Assembly: GCA_018241745.1 (NCBI GenBank)
Contig: JAFEDG010000147.1
Location: 38,255 to 102,254 of the forward strand
Reading direction: 5' to 3'
DNA length: 64,000 nt
From: Pseudomonadota bacterium
Lineage (GTDB): Bacteria > Pseudomonadota > Gammaproteobacteria > Burkholderiales > Casimicrobiaceae
Positions 27,762-36,509 of the stretch are shown here, piece by piece. Both the position numbers and the translations under genes were made by a program. The notes below the pieces were generated by a model. That model saw nothing but the letters and a program-made list of their open reading frames with translations. It was not told the origin of the DNA and searched no databases. The first letter of the stretch is position 1, and each line of letters opens with the position of its first letter.

Positions 27762-28582
27762 GCCGCCTTCGCGCCGGCCGCTTCCCGCGGCGCGCGCATC
27801 AGCACGAGCATCACGACCCAGTAGACGGCAAGGCACAGCGTGGGCAGGAGCGCCGGCTGCGAGCGATAGCCCGTCATCGACGCGACGAACCCGCCGAAGC
27901 GCGTCGTGTCATCGAGCAGCGCCGTCGTGTTCCACATTTGGTCGACGAGCGGCGGCAGCACGTCCATGCCGATCAGCTTCTCGAGTCCGCTGACCATCAG
28001 GCCGCCGGCGAGCAGCAGCAGCAGGATCTCGGACAGGCGGAAGAACGTGCGCCACGACAGCCAGCGCGAGCCTTGCTGCAGCAGCCAGAACGTGAGCCAC
28101 GCGAGCGCGACGCCCAGCACCAGCACGGCGAGGAACACGGGCACCGTCATCTGGGCCATGCCGACGCCGTACAGGAACACGACGGTCTCGGCCGTTTCAC
28201 GTCCGATGGCCAGCGCGACGACGATCGCAAGTCCCCACCAGTTGGCGGCATCCGCGTTGCGGCGCATCCGCGCCTCAAGGTCGCGCTTCAGCGTGCGCCC
28301 GTGCTTGCGCATCCAGAACACCATCTGCACGATCAGCACGGCGGCGATGAACATCATCGCCGTCTGGAAGACGTCGAGCGCGTCGCCGGAGAGGAAATGC
28401 GCGATGCCCAGCATGGCCGCCGCCAGCACCAGTGCCAGCGCGACGCCGGCCGCGATGCCGGCCCAGAGGTAGCGGCGGCCGACGGCGGCGTCCGGCTGCC
28501 GCTTGAGCCACGCGTAGACGATGCCGATGACCAGCATCGCTTCGGCTGATTCGCGCCAGACGATGAACAGGGCGTTGCCCAT
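27758..28582 (-). CDS. ftrC: FtrC, FTR1-family high-affinity iron permease
   Basis: This 274-residue permease moves ferric iron across the inner membrane after oxidation of ferrous iron in the periplasm. It has seven hydrophobic segments and both REXXE iron-binding motifs: RESAE at residues 10-14 and RETAE at residues 128-132, as in yeast Ftr1 and EfeU. The protein starts MGNALFIVWRESAE, the normal start of the family. It lies 15 bases downstream of ftrB and overlaps ftrD. The context (P19-like FtrA, cupredoxin FtrB, polyferredoxin FtrD) is the Bordetella/Burkholderia FtrABCD system rather than EfeUOB. Confidence 0.94.
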   Translation of the reverse strand: MGNALFIVWRESAEAMLVIGIVYAWLKRQPDAAVGRRYLWAGIAAGVALALVLAAAMLGIAHFLSGDALDVFQTAMMFIAAVLIVQMVFWMRKHGRTLKRDLEARMRRNADAANWWGLAIVVALAIGRETAETVVFLYGVGMAQMTVPVFLAVLVLGVALAWLTFWLLQQGSRWLSWRTFFRLSEILLLLLAGGLMVSGLEKLIGMDVLPPLVDQMWNTTALLDDTTRFGGFVASMTGYRSQPALLPTLCLAVYWVVMLVLMRAPREAAGAKAA

Positions 28583-28597
28583 GACGGATCCCGTCGC

Positions 28598-28921
28598 CTA
28601 CTTGGCGATGATGAAGCCCTTCGACGTGTCCGGATGGAACTCGTCCCAGAACGGATACTGGCCGGGTTTCAGCTTGTTGATGACCACCGACGAGGAGGCA
28701 CCGGGTGCGAGCACCTTCTCGATCTTGAGCGGCAGGCTCTCGAACTCCATCGGCTCCTTGCCTTCGTTGCTGATCATCACCTTGATCCGCACGCCGGCCG
28801 GCACCTCGAGGTTGGGCGGCGTGTAGAGGCCGTCGCGCGCGACGATCTTGACGACGAAAGGCTCGTCGGCGGCCAGCGCCGTACCCGCGGCCAGCGCGGC
28901 GACCGCGATGAAGCCGCGCAT
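28598..28921 (-). CDS. ftrB: FtrB, periplasmic cupredoxin of the iron transporter
   Basis: This 107-residue protein has a signal peptide (about residues 1-20, MRGFIAVAALAAGTALA, then ADEPF) and a cupredoxin-like domain related to the N-terminal domain of EfeO. It contains YTPPNLEVPAGVRIKVMISN, EFESLPLKIEKVLAPGAS and the C-terminal YPFWDEFHPDTSKG. The family is thought to oxidise ferrous iron or bind copper next to FTR1. ATG 28921 gives a clean signal peptide; a GTG at 28996 would add 25 residues and overlap ftrA. It lies between ftrA and ftrC in the operon. Confidence 0.85.
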   Translation of the reverse strand: MRGFIAVAALAAGTALAADEPFVVKIVARDGLYTPPNLEVPAGVRIKVMISNEGKEPMEFESLPLKIEKVLAPGASSSVVINKLKPGQYPFWDEFHPDTSKGFIIAK

Positions 28922-28985
28922 CCGCCACGGCCATGCCGCGTGCACGCGTCCGCCGGCGGAAGGCGCCGCCGTTGCGGCGCGGCGG

Positions 28986-29525
28986 TCAGTAACCACCCTT
29001 CTTGCCCGTGCCCGCGTACGTGAAGTCGTATTCGAGCGTGAACGGCGCGAACCAGGGTCCGACGCCGGTCTCCTTGTCGACGTGGCGCCCGAACATCGCG
29101 TGCGGTCCGCCCGGCGGCGCGACGGTCAGCCTCAGCTTGTAGCGGCCGGGCCCGGCGAGCTTCACGTTGTCGCCGTAGTGCGGGCCGTCGTTGGCGACCA
29201 TCGCCATCATTGGGCCCTTGATGACGTCCTTGCTGCCGTCCTTCGTCAATTCGTACGTGACGTCGAGGTAAGGCATCCAGACGCCGTCGGCGAAGCCGTT
29301 GCTGTTCTTGTCCGTCGCGTGGATGTCGGCTTCCAGATGGATGTCCGACGCCTTGGCGTCGCGCATCATCCCGGCCGGCTCCATTTCAATCGGCTGCAGG
29401 TAGACGGCCGCGATTTCCATGCCGTTCTTCAGTTGCGGCTTCCCGATCGGGTACTCCAGGCCGTGGGCAGCCCCGGCAACCACCAGGGACGCCACCGCAG
29501 CACCAATTACAAGTGTCTGATTCAT
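28986..29525 (-). CDS. ftrA: FtrA, P19-type periplasmic iron-binding protein
   Basis: This 179-residue exported protein is homologous to Campylobacter P19 and the Tpd/FetP group, dimeric copper-dependent ferrous iron-binding proteins. A signal peptide covers about residues 1-22. The mature part starts LEYPIGKPQLKNGMEIAAVYL and contains the metal-site residues in IEMEPAGMM, HLEADIHA and a C-terminal GPHAMFGRHVDKETGVGPWF. It is the first gene of ftrABCD. The upstream region is shared with the divergent bfd-bfr genes and holds a possible Fur site, so repression by iron is likely. Confidence 0.93.
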   Translation of the reverse strand: MNQTLVIGAAVASLVVAGAAHGLEYPIGKPQLKNGMEIAAVYLQPIEMEPAGMMRDAKASDIHLEADIHATDKNSNGFADGVWMPYLDVTYELTKDGSKDVIKGPMMAMVANDGPHYGDNVKLAGPGRYKLRLTVAPPGGPHAMFGRHVDKETGVGPWFAPFTLEYDFTYAGTGKKGGY

Positions 29526-29628
29526 CTTGCTTTTCTTGAAATGTATCGACTTGCGCCCGGCCTGCCTGTGCCCGATCGGCGCGCCGGGCGGCGACGTGAC
29601 GCCACGTTAGCAGCCGCACCTAAGTCTG

Positions 29629-29650
29629 TAAATAGGAATGATTTGCGTTT
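29629..29650. promoter_or_regulatory. Possible Fur box between ftrA and bfd
   Basis: The AT-rich segment TAAATAGGAATGATTTGCG resembles a degenerate Fur site around a core AATGATT (AATCATT on the other strand); about 9 of 15 positions fit the 7-1-7 pattern. It lies in the divergent promoter region of an iron-uptake and an iron-storage operon, the expected place. Weak as a sequence match alone. Confidence 0.35.
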
Positions 29651-29671
29651 GAGACGTTTTCGCGCTACGAT
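29643..29671 (+). promoter_or_regulatory. Possible promoter of bfd
   Basis: TTGCGT (29643-29648) and TACGAT (29666-29671) are separated by 17 bases and end 37 bases before the bfd ATG. The -35 element overlaps the putative Fur box. Confidence 0.4.
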
Positions 29672-29708
29672 TATGCCCTGACACGCTTCATGGCCTCATC
29701 CGCCGATC

Positions 29709-29903
29709 ATGTACGTCTGCATCTGCAACGCGATCACCGACCACGAGATCCGCAAGGCGGCCGATCTCGGCGCGCGCTCGCTCGACGATCTCTCGTCGTC
29801 GCTTGGGGTCGCCACGTGCTGCCGGCGCTGCGCCGATTGCGCGCGCTGCGTGCTCGACGAGCATCTCGCGACGCAAGCCTGCGCCGCGGCCGGCGACGAC
29901 TGA
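29709..29903 (+). CDS. bfd: Bacterioferritin-associated ferredoxin
   Basis: Bfd is a small [2Fe-2S] protein that reduces bacterioferritin-bound iron so it can be released. The 64 residues start MYVCICNAITDHEI, and the cluster ligands C4, C6, C38 and C41 sit at the same positions as in E. coli Bfd. Extra cysteines at 37, 44 and 47 are unusual in number. bfr follows in the same direction after 204 non-coding bases, and ftrABCD diverges from it, so uptake, storage and release are physically grouped. Confidence 0.93.
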   Translation: MYVCICNAITDHEIRKAADLGARSLDDLSSSLGVATCCRRCADCARCVLDEHLATQACAAAGDD

Positions 29904-30107
29904 CGCGCGTCGTTGTTGCCGTCGCGCCGGTGCGCGCGACACCAGGCCAGCACCCACCGTCACGTTGCACGCGGCCGTCCGCGCGATGCGCCGCGCCGGA
30001 CTGCGAATCGTTCCGCTTTTTGCAGCGGACCCCACCCTTGACTTACCATCGGCGGCGAGCGGCAGGCGCGATGTGCGCGCCTCGCGTGCACGACGAAGGG
30101 GACGGCC

Positions 30108-30587
30108 ATGCAGGGCGACAAGGAAGTCATCAGGCACCTGAACGCGGTGCTCATCAACGAGCTCACCGCGATCAACCAGTATTTCCTCCACGCGCGGATG
30201 TTCGGCAACTGGGGCTACGAGCGGCTCGAGGACAAGGAGAAGGACGAGTCGATCGACGAGATGAAGCACGCCGATGCGCTGATCAGGCGCATCCTGTTCC
30301 TCGAAGGCTTGCCCAACCTGCAGGACCTGCACAAGCTGCGCATCGGCCAGCACGTGAAGGAGGCGCTCGAATGCGACCTCGCGCTCGAGCATGCCGCGCA
30401 CACGCCGCTGAAGGACGCCATCGCGCATTGCGAGAAGGTCCGCGACTACGTGTCGCGCGAGCTGTTCGAGGACATCCTCGAATCCGAGGAAGAGCACATC
30501 GACTTCCTCGAGACGCAGCTCAAGGTCATCGACGACATCGGCATCCAGAACTACCTGCAGTCTCAGCTGGAGCCGGCAGACGACTGA
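30108..30587 (+). CDS. bfr: Bacterioferritin (heme-binding type)
   Basis: Bfr forms a 24-subunit cage that oxidises and stores iron. The 159 residues carry all six ferroxidase ligands at the canonical positions E18, E51, H54, E94, E127 and H130, and the heme-bridging methionine M52, so this is a functional heme-containing, ferroxidase-active subunit. The start [12 protein letters not shown] is conserved, with GGGGAC just upstream. Its 3' end overlaps the convergent hydrolase gene by 25 bases. Confidence 0.98.
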   Translation: MQGDKEVIRHLNAVLINELTAINQYFLHARMFGNWGYERLEDKEKDESIDEMKHADALIRRILFLEGLPNLQDLHKLRIGQHVKEALECDLALEHAAHTPLKDAIAHCEKVRDYVSRELFEDILESEEEHIDFLETQLKVIDDIGIQNYLQSQLEPADD

Positions 30588-31465
30588 CGCGCAAGGAAGT
30601 CCTCGACCAGCCGGGCCACGGCTTCCGGCTGGTCGTGGTGCAGCATGTGGCCGGCATCGGCCACTGTCGCCAGTTCCGCATGCGGTACGCGTGCGATGCG
30701 TCGCCGCACTTCCGTGGCGCCGTCGCCATCGGGCGCCACCCACTGGATGATCGGCGACTCGGCGGCCGTCACCCACAGCACGGGCGCCGCGATCTCCGCC
30801 CACAGCGCATAGACCTCTTCCATCCGGTACACGGTGGGAAACGGCAGCTTGTGGCGCGGATCCGCGCGCAGGTAGGCCCGGCCGTCGGCGCGCACTTCCG
30901 CCCATTCGCCGGCGAGGAGGGTGGCGCGCTCGCGCGACAGGCGCGGGTTGTTGCGTTGCAGGCGGTCGGCGACGGCGGCAAGGTCCGCATACGACGCGAG
31001 CATGGGCGGGTCCGCCAGCGCGTCGAGCCATTTCGCCAGCTTGCGCGGTGCCAACGACGCCGGCTCATCGGGCAAGCCGAACGCATCGAGCGACACCACC
31101 GAGCGCACGCGCGACCCGCGCACCGCGGCGTACAGCATCGCGACGTTGCCGCCCAGGCTGTGGCCGACAAGGTGGACCGGCGTGTCCGGGCTCACCTCGC
31201 GCAGCAAGGCATCGAGATCCGCGAGATAGTCGTAGAACCAGTAGCCGTCGCGCCGCCACGCCGTGCCGCCGAAGCCCTGCCAGTCGGGCGCGATGAAATG
31301 CCAGTCGCCCTGGCATGCGTCGACGAAGAAGCGGAACGACCCGGCCACGTCCATCCAGCCGTGCAGCAGCACGACGGTGGGCGCGCCGACGCGCCCCCAT
31401 TCGAGCCAGTGCGTGTCGAGGCCGCGGACGTCGGCGCGGCAGGAGTGCGCTACTTTTTCCGGCAC
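30563..31465 (-). CDS. Alpha/beta-fold hydrolase
   Basis: This protein of about 300 residues belongs to the alpha/beta hydrolase superfamily. The oxyanion-hole motif is LLHGWMD, the nucleophile elbow GHSLGG ([15 protein letters not shown]), the acid is probably in [13 protein letters not shown] and the histidine in [12 protein letters not shown]. The substrate is unknown; the sequence resembles small-ester or lactone hydrolases. No ATG fits the N-terminus; GTG 31465 (VPEKVAHS) is used and overlaps the upstream lipoprotein gene by 16 bases. The frame is open further but only across that gene. Confidence 0.85.
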   Translation of the reverse strand: MPEKVAHSCRADVRGLDTHWLEWGRVGAPTVVLLHGWMDVAGSFRFFVDACQGDWHFIAPDWQGFGGTAWRRDGYWFYDYLADLDALLREVSPDTPVHLVGHSLGGNVAMLYAAVRGSRVRSVVSLDAFGLPDEPASLAPRKLAKWLDALADPPMLASYADLAAVADRLQRNNPRLSRERATLLAGEWAEVRADGRAYLRADPRHKLPFPTVYRMEEVYALWAEIAAPVLWVTAAESPIIQWVAPDGDGATEVRRRIARVPHAELATVADAGHMLHHDQPEAVARLVEDFLARQSSAGSS

Positions 31466-31743
31466 AGGCTCACGCCATCGGTCCAGCCGGTCCGGTAGTT
31501 GCCGTCGCTCGCGAAGCGCGCCGCATCCTTGCGCTCGGGCCCGTCGACGCTCGCGCAACCGTCGGCATAGCCCTGGCGATACGGCAACGGGAAGCCCGAC
31601 AGGTTGATCGGCGGCGGCGGCGGTTCCGTGTTCGGCGGCAGCGGCCCGGGCTGCTCGGGCTTCATGTAGGCCGGCGTGCACGCTGCGAGCACGGTAGCGA
31701 CGAGCGCCGCGAGCGCGACACGATGAACGGTGGACATGAGCAT
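31450..31743 (-). CDS. Small hypothetical lipoprotein
   Basis: The 97-residue product has an N-terminal signal with the lipobox VLAAC (cysteine near residue 22), then a Pro-rich linker (GPLPPNTEPPPPPINL) and a short domain with GYADGCASVDGPERKDAARF and [12 protein letters not shown], containing two further cysteines that may pair. I recognise the GYxxGC...W..G pattern as a recurring one in proteobacterial lipoproteins but not a named function. A second ATG two codons in (31737) is equally possible. It precedes the hydrolase gene with overlap and diverges from dnaE. Confidence 0.7.
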   Translation of the reverse strand: MLMSTVHRVALAALVATVLAACTPAYMKPEQPGPLPPNTEPPPPPINLSGFPLPYRQGYADGCASVDGPERKDAARFASDGNYRTGWTDGVSLCRKK

Positions 31744-31815
31744 GACGTCGATGCGAAGAAGTTGGCCACCGTTCGCGAGGTGGCGGCGTAAAATTATAAG
31801 GGCTTGCCCGTGACC

Positions 31816-34800
31816 ATGCCTACGCCCTCATTCGTCCACCTGCGCCTGCACAGCGAGTACTCGATCGCCGACGGCACGATCCGCGTCGCCGACGCGGTCG
31901 CGGCCGCGGCCGACGACGCGATGCCCGCGCTGGCGCTCACGGATCGCGCCAACCTGTTCGGGCTCGTCAAGTTCTACCAGGCCGCACGCGCCAGGGGCGT
32001 CAAGCCGATCATCGGCTGCGACGTGCACGTCACGCACGCCGCCGAGCGCGCCGAGCCGTGGCGCCTGATCCTGCTCGCGATGTCGCACGGCGGCTACCTC
32101 AAGCTCTGCGACTGGCTCACGCGCGCCTACCGGCGCAACCAGCATCGCGGCCGCGCGGAAATCGATCCGGCGTGGTTCGACGAAGGCACCGACGGCCTGA
32201 TCGCATTGTCCGGCGCGCGCGCCGGCGACGTGGGCCACGCGCTCGCGCAAGGCAATGCCGACGGCGCACTGGCCGCGGCGCAGGCGTGGAGCACGCGTTT
32301 TCCGCGGCGCTATTACCTCGAAGTGCAGCGCGCCGGCCACGCGGACGACGACGACCTCGTCGCCGCCACCGTCGCGCTCGCTGGCCGCGCCGCGCTGCCG
32401 GTCGTCGCCACGCATCCGGTGCAGTTCCTCAACGCCGCCGACTTCCGGGCGCACGAGGCGCGCGTGTGCATCGCCGAAGGACAGACGCTCGCCAATCCGC
32501 GCCGCCCGCGCCGCTTCACGGCCGACCAGTACTTCCTGACGCAGGCCGCGATGGCCGAGCGCTTCGCCGACCTGCCCGAGGCGCTCGCCAACAGCGTCGC
32601 CATTGCACAGCGGTGCAACGTCGAGATCCCGCTCGGCAAGCCGCACCTGCCCAATTTCCCCACGCCGGTCGGCGTGACGCTCGACGAACACCTGGGCGCG
32701 GAGGCGCACGCGGGCCTCGCGCGCCGGCTCGAGCACCTGTATCCGGACGCGGCCACGCGCGACGCCAAGCGTGCCGAATACGAGGAACGCCTCGCGTTCG
32801 AGATCAGCACGATCGCGCAGATGGGCTTCGCCGGCTACTTCCTGATCGTCGCCGACTTCATCAACTGGGCCAAGTCCAACGACGTGCCGGTAGGCCCGGG
32901 CCGCGGTTCTGGCGCGGGATCGCTGGTTGCGTACAGCCTCGGCATCACGGACCTCGACCCGCTGCGCTACCAGCTGCTGTTCGAGCGCTTCCTCAATCCC
33001 GAGCGCGTGTCGATGCCCGACTTCGACATCGACTTCTGCCAGGACCGGCGCGAGCGCGTCATCGACTACGTCAAGCAGAAGTACGGCAGCGACAGCGTGT
33101 CGCAGATCGCGACGTTCGGCACGCTCGCCGCCAAGGCGGCGGTGCGCGACGTCGGGCGCGTGCTCGACCTGCCCTACTCGTTCTGCGACGGCATCGCCAA
33201 GCTGATCCCGTTCCAGCCCGGCAAGGTGGTCACGCTGCACAAGCCGCCGGCCAACGCCGCGCAGCGCGAGGCCAACACGATCTACGCGCGCGAGCAGGAG
33301 CCGCTGCTCGAGCAGCGCGAGCGCGACGAGGACGAGGTGCGCGAGCTGATCTCGCTCGCCGAGGAACTGGAAGGCCTGCCGCGCAACGTGGGCATGCACG
33401 CGGGCGGCGTGCTGATCGCGCCCGGCAAGCTCACCGATTTCTGCCCGCTGTACGTGCAGGAAGGCGCCGATGCGCTGGTGTCGCAATTCGACAAGGACGA
33501 CGTCGAGGCCGTGGGGCTCGTCAAGTTCGACTTCCTGGGCTTGACGACGCTCACGATCCTCGACTGGACGCTGCGCTACATCCGCAAGCTGGACCCGGGC
33601 AACGGACTCGCGCTCGAGAGCCTGCCGCTCGACGACAAGGCCGCGTACGACATCTTCCGCTCCGCCAACACGAGCGCCGTGTTCCAGTTCGAATCGCGCG
33701 GCATGCGGGACCTGCTGCTGCGCGCGGCGCCGACGCGCTTCGAGGACATCATCGCGCTCGTCGCGCTGTACCGGCCGGGACCGATGGACCTGATCCCGGA
33801 CTACGTCGACAGCCGGTTGGGCCGCAAGCGCGTCGAGTACCTCGACCCGCGGCTGCAGGCCATCCTCGGCCCGACGTACGGCGTGATGGTGTACCAGGAA
33901 CAGGTGATGCAGATCGCGCAGGTGATCGGCGGCTACACGCTGGGCGGCGCCGACCTCCTGCGCCGCGCGATGGGCAAGAAGAAGCCCGAGGAGATGGCCA
34001 AGCACCGCGACATCTTCGTCGAGGGCGCGCAGAAGAACGACGTCGTGAAGTCCCGCGCGACGCAGCTCTTCGACCTGATGGAGAAGTTCGCCGGCTACGG
34101 CTTCAACAAGTCGCATGCGGCGGCGTACGCGCTGGTCGCCTACCAGACCGCGTACTTCAAGGCGCACCACCCCGCGTCGTTCATGGCCGCCAACCTGTCG
34201 CTGGTCATGGACGACACGGACAAGGTGCGCGCGCTGTACGCGGACACGCTGGACCAGGACCTCGCCGTGCTGCCGCCGGACGTCAACGCGTCGGCGTACC
34301 GCTTCGAGCCGGTCGACGGCAAGCGCATCCGCTACGGCTTGGGCGGCATCAAGGGCACCGGCGAGCACGCGGTCGAGGCGATCATCGCCGCGCGCAATAC
34401 CGGCGGCCCGTTCCGCGACTTCGGCGACTTCTGCCGCCGCATCGACAAGCGCGTCGTCAACCGCCGCGCCATCGAGGCATTGATCAAAGGCGGCGCGTTC
34501 GACGCGATCGAGCCTCGCCGCGCGCAGCTGATGGCCGCCGTGGGCCCGCTGCTCGCCGACGCCGAGCGCGCGCACGCGAGGCAAGGCCAGGACTCGCTGT
34601 TCGGCGACGCGGCCGCGCCCGCGCCGCTCGCGCACATGAACGTCCCCGAGTGGACGGAAGCGGAGCGACTCGCCCACGAGAAGAGCGCGCTGGGCTTCTA
34701 CCTGTCGGGCCATCCGTACACGCAGTACGCGTCCGAGCTCGCGGGCATCGTGCGCACGCCGCTGGCGGCGATCGAGCCGCGGCAGGAACGCTACCTGGTC

Positions 34801-35301
34801 GCCGGCATCGTCACCGGCCTGCGGACGCAGGTCGGCCGCCGCGGCAAGATGGCGTTCGTGACGATCGACGACGGCAAGGCCAACGCCGAGATCGTCGTGT
34901 TCAACGAGGTGTTCGACGCGGCGCGCGCGCTGCTGCGCGAGGACGCGCTGGTGATCGTCGAGGTCAAGGTGATGCAGCGCGTCAGCGACGAGGGTGAAGC
35001 CCAAGGCCTGCGCATCCTCGCGGAGGCCATCCACGACCTCGCGTCACTGCGCCGCAAGCATGCGCGCAAGCTCGAGCTCCAGTGCAACGGCAACGCGTCG
35101 ACGGACCGACTGTTCGAGATCCTGGAACCGCATCGCAACGCGGACGCCGAAGGCGCGGTCGCGATCAGCGTGCGCTATCAGGGCAGCGGCGTCGGCGGCT
35201 GGCTCGACCTGCCGCCGGCATGGCGCGTGACACCCGACGACGCGCTGCTCGAACGCCTCAACGCCTGGCTCACGCCCGCGGCCGTGCGGGTGACGTATTG
35301 A
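31816..35301 (+). CDS. dnaE: DNA polymerase III alpha subunit
   Basis: DnaE is the replicative polymerase. The 1161-residue protein has the N-terminal PHP domain (FVHLRLHSEYSIADG), the palm region with GPGRGSGAGSLVAYSLG and PDFDIDFCQDRRERVI (catalytic aspartates), fingers and little-finger segments (YRPGPMDLIPDY, VYQEQVMQIAQVIGGY, GFNKSHAAAYALVAYQTAY), helix-hairpin-helix and a C-terminal OB fold (MAFVTIDDGKANAEIVVF). No intein is present. ATG 31816 is preferred over TTG 31804. The stop overlaps the likely TTG start of the downstream transporter. Confidence 0.98.
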   Translation: MPTPSFVHLRLHSEYSIADGTIRVADAVAAAADDAMPALALTDRANLFGLVKFYQAARARGVKPIIGCDVHVTHAAERAEPWRLILLAMSHGGYLKLCDWLTRAYRRNQHRGRAEIDPAWFDEGTDGLIALSGARAGDVGHALAQGNADGALAAAQAWSTRFPRRYYLEVQRAGHADDDDLVAATVALAGRAALPVVATHPVQFLNAADFRAHEARVCIAEGQTLANPRRPRRFTADQYFLTQAAMAERFADLPEALANSVAIAQRCNVEIPLGKPHLPNFPTPVGVTLDEHLGAEAHAGLARRLEHLYPDAATRDAKRAEYEERLAFEISTIAQMGFAGYFLIVADFINWAKSNDVPVGPGRGSGAGSLVAYSLGITDLDPLRYQLLFERFLNPERVSMPDFDIDFCQDRRERVIDYVKQKYGSDSVSQIATFGTLAAKAAVRDVGRVLDLPYSFCDGIAKLIPFQPGKVVTLHKPPANAAQREANTIYAREQEPLLEQRERDEDEVRELISLAEELEGLPRNVGMHAGGVLIAPGKLTDFCPLYVQEGADALVSQFDKDDVEAVGLVKFDFLGLTTLTILDWTLRYIRKLDPGNGLALESLPLDDKAAYDIFRSANTSAVFQFESRGMRDLLLRAAPTRFEDIIALVALYRPGPMDLIPDYVDSRLGRKRVEYLDPRLQAILGPTYGVMVYQEQVMQIAQVIGGYTLGGADLLRRAMGKKKPEEMAKHRDIFVEGAQKNDVVKSRATQLFDLMEKFAGYGFNKSHAAAYALVAYQTAYFKAHHPASFMAANLSLVMDDTDKVRALYADTLDQDLAVLPPDVNASAYRFEPVDGKRIRYGLGGIKGTGEHAVEAIIAARNTGGPFRDFGDFCRRIDKRVVNRRAIEALIKGGAFDAIEPRRAQLMAAVGPLLADAERAHARQGQDSLFGDAAAPAPLAHMNVPEWTEAERLAHEKSALGFYLSGHPYTQYASELAGIVRTPLAAIEPRQERYLVAGIVTGLRTQVGRRGKMAFVTIDDGKANAEIVVFNEVFDAARALLREDALVIVEVKVMQRVSDEGEAQGLRILAEAIHDLASLRRKHARKLELQCNGNASTDRLFEILEPHRNADAEGAVAISVRYQGSGVGGWLDLPPAWRVTPDDALLERLNAWLTPAAVRVTY

Positions 35302-36509
35302 TCGGCTCGCTCGTCGCGCGCTACCGCGCGTTCCTGCGGCTGCCTGACGTCACGCGGATCCTGCTGTTCTCGTTCGTCGCGCGGATGCCGCTCGGCACCG
35401 CGACGCTCGCGCTGCTGCTGCACGTCCGCGCGCTGACGGGCTCGTTCGCCGTCGCGGGCACGGCAGTCGGCTGCTATCTCGGCGCCAGCGCCGCGGCCGC
35501 GCCGTTCCTCGGCCGCTGGATCGATCGCGTCGGTCCGCACGTCCCGTTGCTGCTGACGGCCGTCGCCGGGCCGCTGGCACTCGCGATCATCTTCTTCGCG
35601 CGGGCGTTCCACCTGACGGAAGCGGGACTCTACGGCGCGGCGCTGCTCGCAGGCGCGTTCTCGCCGCCGATCACGCCGCTGATGCGCACGATGCTGCGCC
35701 AGCGCTTCACCGACGATACCGACCGCCGGATGGCGTTCTCGCTCGACGCCGTGATCGTCGAGGCGGTGTTCACGCTGGGCCCGTTGTGCACGGCGCTGCT
35801 GCTGACCGTCGCGTCGCCGCGTGCGGCGTTCGGCGCGACGATGCTGTTCACGCTGTTCGCGGCGCCCGCGTTCCTCGCGTCGCGCGCGCTGCGCTACTGG
35901 CACCTCGAGCCTGACGCGAAGCGCGACCTGCTCGGCCCGCTCACCGAGCCCCGGCTTCTCGCGATCTTCGTGCTGACGTTCGTGATCACGATGACGTTCG
36001 GCTACCTGGAGGTGGGATATTCGGCGTTCGGCACCGCGCATACGTGGCAGACGCTCGGGCCCATCCTCATCGCCGTCAGCTCCGTCGGCAGCGCCGCCGG
36101 CGGCCTGCTCTATGGCGGCCTGCACCTTGCGACGCCGCCCGCGCGGATGCTGCCGCGACTCCTGTTCGCGATGACCGTGCCGCTCGCGTTGCACGTCGTC
36201 ACCGACGCACCGTGGGCGTGGGTCGTGTGGTCGGCGGGCGCGGGGCTCGTGACCGCACCCGCGCTGACGACGGTGATGCTGATCGTCAGCGAGCTGGCGC
36301 CGGCGCGCTATGCGACGGAAGCGTTCACGTGGTCCGCGACGAGCATCGTCTGCGGCTTCGGCCTCAGCGCGGCCGTGGCCGGCCGCATCGTCGAGGACCA
36401 TCCCGCGCAGGTCGCGTTCGCCGTCGCCACGTGTACGATTGCGGTCGCTGCGCTTGCGACCGCCATCATCGACATGCGCCACTCTTCCGCTTCGGAGCCT
36501 TTGTCATGA
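35298..36509 (+). CDS. MFS transporter
   Basis: This 403-residue protein has about twelve hydrophobic segments in two halves, with the MFS loop 2-3 pattern in FLGRWIDRVGPHVPLLL. It resembles efflux or unknown-substrate members of the family. No ATG exists near the N-terminus; TTG 35298, which shares two bases with the dnaE stop (TTGA), gives IGSLVARYRAFLRLPD, where MFS similarity begins. It also overlaps the next gene (ATGA at 36506). The tight coupling dnaE-MFS-quinone oxidoreductase suggests read-through transcription rather than functional linkage. Confidence 0.85.
   Translation: MIGSLVARYRAFLRLPDVTRILLFSFVARMPLGTATLALLLHVRALTGSFAVAGTAVGCYLGASAAAAPFLGRWIDRVGPHVPLLLTAVAGPLALAIIFFARAFHLTEAGLYGAALLAGAFSPPITPLMRTMLRQRFTDDTDRRMAFSLDAVIVEAVFTLGPLCTALLLTVASPRAAFGATMLFTLFAAPAFLASRALRYWHLEPDAKRDLLGPLTEPRLLAIFVLTFVITMTFGYLEVGYSAFGTAHTWQTLGPILIAVSSVGSAAGGLLYGGLHLATPPARMLPRLLFAMTVPLALHVVTDAPWAWVVWSAGAGLVTAPALTTVMLIVSELAPARYATEAFTWSATSIVCGFGLSAAVAGRIVEDHPAQVAFAVATCTIAVAALATAIIDMRHSSASEPLS

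Noticed and set aside
31828..35034. A very long open frame on the minus strand opposite dnaE
   Set aside because: High-GC genes leave the antisense frame open. Its sequence is Arg/Asp/Glu/Val-rich shadow composition with no domain, while dnaE on the plus strand has all polymerase motifs.
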